Of a stretch of 5,039 bases of DNA, positions 1 to 5,039 are shown in pieces. The DNA comes from Ruminococcus flavefaciens (GTDB lineage Bacteria > Bacillota > Clostridia > Oscillospirales > Ruminococcaceae): assembly GCA_002348905.1 (NCBI GenBank), contig DEBW01000138.1, forward strand, positions 8,848 through 13,886, in the 5' to 3' direction. Every line of letters starts with the position of its first letter. Positions within the stretch are counted from its first letter, which is position 1. Under the pieces are notes generated by a model. That model saw only the letters and a program-made list of their open reading frames with translations, was not told the DNA's origin and made no database searches. The translations under genes and the position numbers were made by a program.

Positions 1-20
1 AACCCTTTTTCAAAAGGGTT
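1..20 (-). terminator. Probable intrinsic terminator of the rnf operon (cut by window edge)
   Basis: A perfect inverted repeat, AACCCTTTT and AAAAGGGTT, is separated by 2 bases and lies 55 bases beyond the rnfB stop codon. In the rnf direction it is preceded by GGAA, so the stem could extend if bases beyond the edge are T-rich. The U-tract expected after the stem would fall outside the window, so termination is inferred. On the plus strand the hairpin is followed by a short TTTT, so it could also work in the opposite direction. No gene is visible between it and rnfB. Confidence 0.6.
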
Positions 21-75
21 TTCCTCAATATGAAGTACAAGTTTCTACATTAGTACAGCGGTTGAAGGCAGTCTA

Positions 76-855
76 TCAGTGAATGACCTTCATAGGACAG
101 GCGGAAGCACATTCGCCGCAGCCGGTACATTTTTCGTAGTCGATAGAAGCGTGGAAGTTCTCGACTTTGATTGCGCCGTTAGGACATTTTTTCTCGCACA
201 TTTTACAGCCGATACAGCCACTTTTGCAGGCAGCTTTTGTATTCTTGCCGTTGTCGCCGGAAGAGCAGAAAACGTCAGTAGTCTTGCTCTTAGGCTTGAT
301 GCTTATGAGAGAATTAGGACATACAGCAGCGCACTGTCCGCAAGCTCCGCAGAGAGCAGGGATGACCTTAGCCAAGCCGTTTTCTATCTTTATAGCGTCG
401 TGTTCACAGACAGCAGCGCAGTCTCCGAGACCTATACAGCCGTACTTGCAGAGACCGTTTCCGCCGTAGAATCGCTTTACAGCCTTGCAGGACTGTACGC
501 CGTCAAACTCAAACTGTGTCTGAGTAGCATTGCAGTCGCCGGAGCAGTGTACAACAGCGGTCATAGGTACGACCTCAGCGGCGGCAGTACCGAGTATTTC
601 GGCTATTTTTCCGGCAGCGTCAGCGCCTCCGGGACGGCAGAGGTTAGCAGCAGCGCCCTTTGTAACGATAGCGTCGGCGTAGTCGGCACAGCCTGCAAAT
701 CCGCAGGCACCGCAGTTAGCCTGAGGAAGCGCCGCACCGATCTTTTCGATGCGTTCATCCACCTTTACGTAGAATACCTTTGAAGCGATAGTGAGCAGAA
801 CTCCGGCAAGAAGTCCGCATCCGCCGAGGATAAGCGCCGGTATAAGATAAGTCAT
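76..855 (-). CDS. rnfB: Rnf complex electron-entry subunit RnfB (poly-ferredoxin)
   Basis: RnfB (259 aa) is the subunit that accepts electrons from reduced ferredoxin and passes them into the membrane part of Rnf. Residues about 4-27 form one N-terminal membrane anchor. The Fe-S domain typical of RnfB follows, with C48-x2-C51-x4-C56-x16-C73. Ferredoxin-type motifs come next: C136-x3-C140-x5-C146-x3-C150, C169/C172/C175/C179, C214/C217/C220/C224 and C243/C246/C249/C253; the last three are standard CxxCxxCxxxCP. Further cysteines at 104, 108, 123, 197 and 210 lie between them. This cysteine-rich form is usual in clostridial RnfB and longer than the proteobacterial type. ATG is preceded by AAGGAGGTG (861-869), which overlaps the rnfA stop codon. 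It is the last gene of the operon, 12 bases after rnfA. Confidence 0.96.
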   Translation of the reverse strand: MTYLIPALILGGCGLLAGVLLTIASKVFYVKVDERIEKIGAALPQANCGACGFAGCADYADAIVTKGAAANLCRPGGADAAGKIAEILGTAAAEVVPMTAVVHCSGDCNATQTQFEFDGVQSCKAVKRFYGGNGLCKYGCIGLGDCAAVCEHDAIKIENGLAKVIPALCGACGQCAAVCPNSLISIKPKSKTTDVFCSSGDNGKNTKAACKSGCIGCKMCEKKCPNGAIKVENFHASIDYEKCTGCGECASACPMKVIH

Positions 856-867
856 ATCAGCACCTCC

Positions 868-1446
868 TTAGTTGAAAAGTCCCGAAAAGCCCATGAAGCT
901 TACGGAAACTATTGAAGCAGCCACGAGAGTAGCAGGAACGCCCTTGAAAGTTTCAGGGATGTCAGCGTACTCCATTTTTTTGCGTACTCCGGAGAATATA
1001 ACAAGTGAAAGCATGAATCCAAGTCCTCCGCCGAGAGCGTTTACAAGTGACTGTACGAATGAGTAATTGTTGTCGATGTTAAGTACAGTTACGCCGAGTA
1101 CAGCGCAGTTTGTAGTGATGAGCGGCAGGTACACGCCGAGAGACTTATACAGCGAAGGTATAGTCTTTTTCATTGCCGTTTCAACGAGCTGTACGAAAAG
1201 GGCGATAACGAGTATGAATACGACTGTATCGAAGTATTCAAGTCCGTTAGGGACGAGTATACCGTGGTGGATAGGGTAGGTAACGCAGGTAGCGCAGAGC
1301 ATTACGAATGTTACTGCGACACCCATTCCGGCAGCGCTGTCTATCTTTTTTGATACGCCGAGGAATGGACATATACCCATGAATTTCGACAGTACAAAGT
1401 TATCAGTCAGCATAGCTGCAAGAAGTATCACGCCTAAAGTTTTCAT
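868..1446 (-). CDS. rnfA: Rnf complex membrane subunit RnfA
   Basis: RnfA (192 aa, the usual family length) is an integral membrane subunit, homologous to NqrE and to its neighbour RnfE. Six hydrophobic segments are visible, at about 4-22, 38-58, 72-91, 100-122, 130-152 and 170-190. The motif GICPFLGVSKK around C26 and TTNCAVLG around C114 carry the cysteines that, in Rnf/NQR structures, join the matching pair of the partner subunit to bind an intramembrane [2Fe-2S] cluster. The protein is part of the electron path across the membrane and the ion-translocating core. An additional pair, C51-x2-C54, sits in the second helix. ATG overlaps the rnfE stop as ATGA, and AAGGAGG (1454-1460) stands 7 bases before it, inside the end of rnfE. 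Confidence 0.96.
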   Translation of the reverse strand: MKTLGVILLAAMLTDNFVLSKFMGICPFLGVSKKIDSAAGMGVAVTFVMLCATCVTYPIHHGILVPNGLEYFDTVVFILVIALFVQLVETAMKKTIPSLYKSLGVYLPLITTNCAVLGVTVLNIDNNYSFVQSLVNALGGGLGFMLSLVIFSGVRKKMEYADIPETFKGVPATLVAASIVSVSFMGFSGLFN

Positions 1447-2126
1447 GATTTATCCTCCTTTGAAGAGCATTTGTCTGACATAGGACATTTATCGCAGCTT
1501 CCGCACTCTATTTCCTGCGGAGGCTTTTTGTTCTTGAGCTTGTTCACAGCTGCTATGATACAGCCGAGAGTGAAGAATCCGCCGGCAGGCATTATAAACA
1601 GGAGCATCGGGTTATCGTGCATAACAGGTATGTTCATGCCCATCCACTGACCTGCACCGAGTATCTCACGGATGCTTCCCATGATAAAGAGTGCGAGAGT
1701 GAAGCCTATACCCATACCGATAGCATCACAGGCTGATGCTATGACATTGTTTTTGCTTGCGAACATCTCAGCTCTGCCGAAGATGATGCAGTTAACGGTG
1801 ATGAGAGTGAGATATATGCCGAGACTGTCGTAAAGACTTGGCACAAAGCCTTCAAGCAGGAAGCCTATGAGAGTAACAAAGCTTGCTATGATAACGATGA
1901 AAGCCGGTATACGTACTTTATCGGGAATGACTTTTCTCAGCGCAGATACAACGATATTTGAGCCGAGAAGTACGAATGTAGTTGCCAAGCCCATGCCTAT
2001 GCCGTTCATAGCCTGAGTAGTTACTGCGAGGGTAGGGCACATACCCAGCAGCATAACGAGAGTCGGATTTTCCTTGATTATGCCTTTGGTAAGCTCAGAT
2101 GCAAGGGAATTTTTCTTATCAGCCAT
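1443..2126 (-). CDS. rnfE: Rnf complex membrane subunit RnfE, with cysteine-rich C-terminal tail
   Basis: RnfE (227 aa from this start) is the homologue of NqrD and partner of RnfA in the membrane core. Six hydrophobic segments lie at about 21-37, 41-62, 73-93, 100-118, 129-151 and 173-195. C30 in LGMCPTLAV and C113 in TVNCIIFGRAE match the cluster-binding cysteines of the family. The frame is open upstream to 2171, but the start at 2126 (MADKKNSLASEL) fits RnfE homologues and has AAGGAGG 9 bases before it; the upstream extension lies inside rnfG and looks non-homologous. After the last helix comes a lysine-rich linker and a hydrophilic tail with C208-x2-C211-x2-C214-x5-C220, which could bind a metal or Fe-S centre. 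It overlaps rnfG by 8 bases and rnfA by 4. Confidence 0.95.
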   Translation of the reverse strand: MADKKNSLASELTKGIIKENPTLVMLLGMCPTLAVTTQAMNGIGMGLATTFVLLGSNIVVSALRKVIPDKVRIPAFIVIIASFVTLIGFLLEGFVPSLYDSLGIYLTLITVNCIIFGRAEMFASKNNVIASACDAIGMGIGFTLALFIMGSIREILGAGQWMGMNIPVMHDNPMLLFIMPAGGFFTLGCIIAAVNKLKNKKPPQEIECGSCDKCPMSDKCSSKEDKS

Positions 2127-2643
2127 TGAGTATCGCCTCCTTATTGTTATTGTAAGCATCAAGCGCAGCATTTACAGCTTTTTCCATGCCACGGGAAGAG
2201 AAAGTAGCACCGCTTACAGCATCAAGCTCAACCTGATTGCTGTTGCTTTTGCCGTAAAACTGTTCTCTGAAAGTCGGGATATCACGTACCTTTGAGCCGA
2301 GACCAGGAGTTTCTCCGAGAGATACGAACTCGATACCGGAAATTTCTCCGTTTTCGTCTATGCCAACGAGGATGTTTATACCGCCCTTTGAGTAGCCGTC
2401 AGCAACGACCTGTACAGCAGTCTTTTTGTCAGGAGTTACTGCGATAGCTTCGATGCCGTCACCGAAATTACCGTCAATGAGCTTTGAATCAGTCTTACCG
2501 AAAAGAGCCTCAACGCTTGCGTTGAATTTCTGCTCTTTCTGCTGAGCTATCCTGTCTTTTGTAAGCTCATGAGAGAAAACAAGCAGGAGAGAAGCTACTA
2601 CGCATATAACTGTAAGTACGAGAGATGGAATGATCTTGCTCAT
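2119..2643 (-). CDS. rnfG: Rnf complex FMN-carrying subunit RnfG
   Basis: RnfG (174 aa) is the NqrC homologue: a single N-terminal membrane helix (about 5-23) followed by an FMN-binding domain held on the extracytoplasmic side of the membrane. The flavinylation motif is visible as D141-A-V-S-G-A-T147, where T147 is the predicted phosphoester attachment site for FMN. GETPGLGSK (110-118) and the GYSKGG stretch (83-88) are further family hallmarks. Electrons pass through this flavin between the RnfA/E core and RnfD. ATG overlaps the rnfD stop as ATGA, with AAGGAGG at 2654-2660 inside the rnfD end. The final codons of rnfG contain the ribosome binding site of rnfE. Loading of FMN needs an ApbE-type transferase, which is not encoded in the window. 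Confidence 0.95.
   Translation of the reverse strand: MSKIIPSLVLTVICVVASLLLVFSHELTKDRIAQQKEQKFNASVEALFGKTDSKLIDGNFGDGIEAIAVTPDKKTAVQVVADGYSKGGINILVGIDENGEISGIEFVSLGETPGLGSKVRDIPTFREQFYGKSNSNQVELDAVSGATFSSRGMEKAVNAALDAYNNNKEAILNG
2136..2142 (-). promoter_or_regulatory. Ribosome binding site that decides the rnfE start, inside rnfG
   Basis: AAGGAGG stands 9 bases upstream of the rnfE ATG at 2126 and at the same time encodes residues K168-E169 of RnfG and the start of A170. It supports the 227-residue form of RnfE over a 242-residue form starting at 2171. Confidence 0.8.
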
Positions 2644-3599
2644 TCTTTTTCAGCCTCCTTTGCTCCGAAAACTTTAGTGCGTGTAAGCTGTTCGATGTAA
2701 GGAGTAAGAACGTTCATAAGGAGTATCGAGAACGACACGCCCTCAGGGAAAGAGCCGAACTGTCTGATAACGAATGTGATGATACCGCATCCAAGACCGA
2801 ATACTATTTTTCCCTTTGTAGTGATAGGAGTTGTAGCATAGTCTGTAGCCATGAAGAAAGCACCGATGAATACGCCGCCTGCGAGTATCTGATAAACAGG
2901 ATCGCTGCCGGATATCCATGAGAGTATGAACAGACTGCCGATGAATGAGAGCGGAGCTGCAAGGCTTATTATTTTTCTTGCAGCGAGGTAAAGTCCGCCG
3001 ATGAGAAGTGCAAGAGCACAGGTCTCACCGATACAGCCGCCTGTCTTTCCGAGGAACAGGTCGAGATATGACGGTACTAAATCATGATCTGTCGTACCGC
3101 TGAGCTGTTCGAGTACAAGAGGAGTAGCACTTGATAATCCGTCTATCTCGTCAACACTGTGAGTGAACGGAGCTACCCAGTTCGTCATAGCCGCAGGGAA
3201 GCTGACCATAAGTACGATACGGGCAGTAATGGCAGGGTTAGCAAAGTTCTGACCAAGACCACCGAAAAGCTGTTTTACTATTACTATAGCCACAAATGAA
3301 CCTATAGCCGCTATCCAGAGCGGTATAGTAGACGGAAGGTTCATGGCAAGCAGAAGTCCGGTAACTACGGCAGAAAGGTCGCCGATAGTGTTTTCACGCT
3401 TCATAAGTTTGCGGCAGAGGAACTCAAAGAGTACGCTTGTGCCGACACATACAGCACCAACAGCAACAGCTCTTAGTCCGAAGTAAATGCATCCTGCGAT
3501 ATAAGCAGGCAGAAGTGCGATAATAACGTTGAGCATTATTGCAGAGGTCTTTAAATAATTTTCGTCGTGCGGCGACGGTGAAACGATAAGCTTGTTCAT
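2640..3599 (-). CDS. rnfD: Rnf complex membrane flavoprotein RnfD
   Basis: RnfD (319 aa from this start) is the NqrB homologue, a multi-helix membrane protein carrying covalent FMN and thought to take part in ion translocation. Family marks are GGLGQNFANPA (113-123), the flavinylation motif D153-G-L-S-S-A-T159 with T159 as predicted FMN acceptor, GGCIGETC (187-194) and FMATDYATTP (249-258). Most of the chain is hydrophobic, with roughly nine or ten membrane segments. A GTG codon at 3614 in the same frame would add five residues, but it lies in the purine-rich ribosome binding site (GAGGTG, 3607-3612), which stands 7 bases before the ATG at 3599, so the ATG is preferred. It begins 11 bases after the rnfC stop and overlaps rnfG by 4. 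Confidence 0.95.
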   Translation of the reverse strand: MNKLIVSPSPHDENYLKTSAIMLNVIIALLPAYIAGCIYFGLRAVAVGAVCVGTSVLFEFLCRKLMKRENTIGDLSAVVTGLLLAMNLPSTIPLWIAAIGSFVAIVIVKQLFGGLGQNFANPAITARIVLMVSFPAAMTNWVAPFTHSVDEIDGLSSATPLVLEQLSGTTDHDLVPSYLDLFLGKTGGCIGETCALALLIGGLYLAARKIISLAAPLSFIGSLFILSWISGSDPVYQILAGGVFIGAFFMATDYATTPITTKGKIVFGLGCGIITFVIRQFGSFPEGVSFSILLMNVLTPYIEQLTRTKVFGAKEAEKE

Positions 3600-3606
3600 G
3601 TTGCTG

Positions 3607-3612
3607 CACCTC
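3607..3612 (-). promoter_or_regulatory. Ribosome binding site that decides the rnfD start
   Basis: GAGGTG lies 7 bases upstream of the ATG at 3599 and overlaps the rnfC stop codon (3611-3613). Because an in-frame GTG at 3612-3614 is part of this site, the longer start would have to use its own ribosome binding site as coding sequence. The ATG is therefore the better start. Confidence 0.75.
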
Positions 3613-4888
3613 ACTTTCTTGGTATCAGAGACTTTGCAAGCTGATTTGTCTCGGCAAGCTTTCGGTTAGCCGGACATACATATGTACAGCTTCCGCAGTT
3701 CATGCAGAGCATAACTTTCAGCTTTTTAAGGTCGTCAATGTCTTTAATGCGGTAAGCTTTGTCGATCTCAGCAGGCATAAGTCCGAGCGGACAGACGTTT
3801 ACACAGCGTCCGCAGCGGATGCAGGATGAAGTTTTGCGCTCGTCGTAGCTTTTGAATGCGAGCAGAGCGTTTGAAGTCTTTACGACCGGCATTTCGATAT
3901 CCGGTACAGACATACCCATCATAGGGCCTCCGGCGATGACTTTTCTGAGCGAGTCGATATCTGTCTTGCAGAAGTCAAGCAGTTCATGGAAAGAAGTTCC
4001 GATAACGGTACTTATGTTTTTAGGTTCGCCGACAGCGTTTCCGTCAACGGTCAGCCTTCTTGTGACGAGCGGCATACCGGTCTTGCTGTAGCGGTAAAGG
4101 AAAGCTATCGTAGATATGTTCATAACAATAACGCCTTCATCCGAAGGAAGTTCACCTTCTTTTACGATGCGGTCGGTCGAATTGTAGATTATGACTTTTT
4201 CAGCTCCCTGCGGATAAGAGGAGGGGAGAGTTACAATGTCGATAGTATCGTCTTTTGCAGCCATTTCAGTGAAATTCTTTATAGCCTCCGGCTTGTTTGC
4301 TTCAATGGCAAGTTTAGCCCATTTTATGCCGAGTTTTTCCTTTACGAGCCTGATGCCGCCGATAACGTCATCAGGATGCTCTATCATTTCACGGTAATCT
4401 GCGGTTATGTAAGGTTCACATTCAGCACCGTTGAGTACGAGAGTATCTATCTCAGTTTTAGGGTTCATCTTGATATGTGTCGGGAAACCGGCACCGCCAA
4501 GACCTACAGCTCCGCTTTCACGTACAGCCTTGATAAATTCTTCCTTTGTGTTTATGACAGGAGGTCTCACTTCATCTGATATTTCCTGTTTTCCGTCAGT
4601 TTCGATCTCTATCGCCTTACAGACAGCTCCCATAGCGTTCCTGTATTCAGTAATAGCCTTGACCGTGCCTGATACTCCTGAATGTATCGGCGCACTGAAA
4701 GCTGCATCTGAGTCACCTATTTTTTGTCCGACTTTTACAGTGTCACCAGCTTTTACAAGCGGAGTACAGGGAGCACCCATGTGCATAGACATAGGTATCT
4801 TGACTTTTGCCGGCACTGGGAACTCTACAGTTGAGCTGTTTTCCGTGTTTTTACGGTGTTTCAGCTGTATACCGTTAAGTTTTTTCAT
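3611..4888 (-). CDS. rnfC: Rnf complex NADH/NAD+-site subunit RnfC
   Basis: RnfC (425 aa) is the peripheral cytoplasmic subunit that binds FMN and NAD(H) and reduces NAD+ with electrons from the membrane part. The N-terminal part (about 25-100) looks like the RnfC barrel-sandwich domain. Next comes a domain like the 51-kDa subunit of complex I (NuoF), with the glycine-rich flavin/nucleotide motif GAVGLGGAGFP (126-136), NGAECEPY (153-160) and YPQGAEK (225-231). An SLBB-like region follows (about 255-310). Two ferredoxin motifs close it: C356/C359/C362/C366-P and C395/C398/C401/C405-P. It lacks the long alanine/lysine-rich C-terminal extension of gammaproteobacterial RnfC, as is usual in Firmicutes. 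First gene of the operon; AAGGAG (4895-4900) lies 6 bases before the ATG. Confidence 0.97.
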   Translation of the reverse strand: MKKLNGIQLKHRKNTENSSTVEFPVPAKVKIPMSMHMGAPCTPLVKAGDTVKVGQKIGDSDAAFSAPIHSGVSGTVKAITEYRNAMGAVCKAIEIETDGKQEISDEVRPPVINTKEEFIKAVRESGAVGLGGAGFPTHIKMNPKTEIDTLVLNGAECEPYITADYREMIEHPDDVIGGIRLVKEKLGIKWAKLAIEANKPEAIKNFTEMAAKDDTIDIVTLPSSYPQGAEKVIIYNSTDRIVKEGELPSDEGVIVMNISTIAFLYRYSKTGMPLVTRRLTVDGNAVGEPKNISTVIGTSFHELLDFCKTDIDSLRKVIAGGPMMGMSVPDIEMPVVKTSNALLAFKSYDERKTSSCIRCGRCVNVCPLGLMPAEIDKAYRIKDIDDLKKLKVMLCMNCGSCTYVCPANRKLAETNQLAKSLIPRK

Positions 4889-4955
4889 AAAAAGCTCCTT
4901 TTACATAGAATATTTTGCTAACGCCTGTGGTTATCGGGAGATCCATACCTTTCAT

Positions 4956-4990
4956 CGGGGCAAACCTTTCTGAAGAAAGGTTCTTCCCCG
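4956..4990. repeat. Inverted repeat upstream of rnfC, possible dispersed palindromic element
   Basis: The inner arms AACCTTTCT (4963-4971) and AGAAAGGTT (4974-4982) pair perfectly around a 2-base loop. The outer arms CGGGG (4956-4960) and CCCCG (4986-4990) pair across a small 2-by-3 internal loop, giving a 14-bp interrupted stem. In neither direction does a clear T-run follow, so it is not a typical intrinsic terminator. It lies about 70 bases before the rnfC start and could be part of its leader, or an intergenic palindrome of the kind repeated in many clostridial genomes. Together with the rest of 4901-5039, no convincing -35/-10 pair was found. Confidence 0.6.
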
Positions 4991-5039
4991 AACCCCTTTC
5001 CTAAGACTTCTAATTTTATTTTTTCCGTAATGGGTACTT

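Noticed and set aside
79..783. Long plus-strand open frame opposite rnfB (234 codons)
   Set aside because: It lies entirely antisense to rnfB, whose cysteine motifs prove the minus-strand frame, and its translation shows no recognisable domain; low stop density is a by-product of rnfB codon use.
2127..2171. N-terminal extension of RnfE starting at 2171
   Set aside because: The added 15 residues lie within rnfG, are basic and not like RnfE, and the ATG at 2126 has its own strong ribosome binding site.
3424..3609. Minus-strand 61-codon frame overlapping rnfD
   Set aside because: It is a shifted frame of rnfD rich in Arg and Cys, with no support of its own.
4875..4955. Possible 26-residue leader peptide starting ATG at 4955 and overlapping the rnfC start
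   Set aside because: There is no ribosome binding site before the ATG (the upstream bases are the palindrome arm), and no attenuator-like structure with regulatory codons follows it.
3986..4973. Plus-strand open frames opposite rnfC (197 and 180 codons)
   Set aside because: They overlap each other and the clearly conserved RnfC coding sequence, and show no family motif.
4889..5039. Promoter for rnfC
   Set aside because: AT-rich stretches such as TATTCT near 4910 and TAAAAT near 5015 resemble -10 boxes, but neither has a good -35 at proper spacing within the window, so no promoter is annotated.

Overview
The window holds a complete Rnf operon, all on the minus strand, in the order rnfC-rnfD-rnfG-rnfE-rnfA-rnfB. 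Rnf is the membrane-bound ferredoxin:NAD+ oxidoreductase that couples electron transfer to Na+ or H+ transport. The C-D-G-E-A-B order, strong AAGGAGG-type ribosome binding sites, moderate GC content, a compact RnfC and a ferredoxin-rich RnfB suggest an anaerobic Firmicute of class Clostridia. A gut or rumen Ruminococcus-like organism is my best guess; this is an inference from style, not a proven assignment.

Layout from the right (5' end of the operon) to the left. Positions 4889-5039 are upstream DNA with a strong inverted repeat (4956-4990), the rnfC ribosome binding site and no convincing promoter. Then come rnfC (3611-4888), rnfD (2640-3599), rnfG (2119-2643), rnfE (1443-2126), rnfA (868-1446) and rnfB (76-855). 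Positions 1-20 carry a perfect 9-bp hairpin that is probably the operon terminator, cut by the window edge. The genes are separated by at most 12 bases or overlap by 4 or 8 bases, so they almost certainly form one transcript with translational coupling.

How the parts work together, from family knowledge: RnfB takes electrons from reduced ferredoxin through a chain of iron-sulfur clusters. The paired membrane subunits RnfA and RnfE carry a shared iron-sulfur centre. RnfG and RnfD carry covalently bound FMN, and their attachment threonines are visible here. RnfC holds the soluble FMN/NADH site and two [4Fe-4S] clusters and reduces NAD+. The flavin transferase needed to load FMN (ApbE) is not in the window.

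This is mostly a well-known system. The least ordinary points are a four-cysteine hydrophilic tail on RnfE, a CxxC pair inside a membrane helix of RnfA, and the palindromic, possibly repetitive element just upstream of rnfC, through which a reading frame stays open from the window edge.
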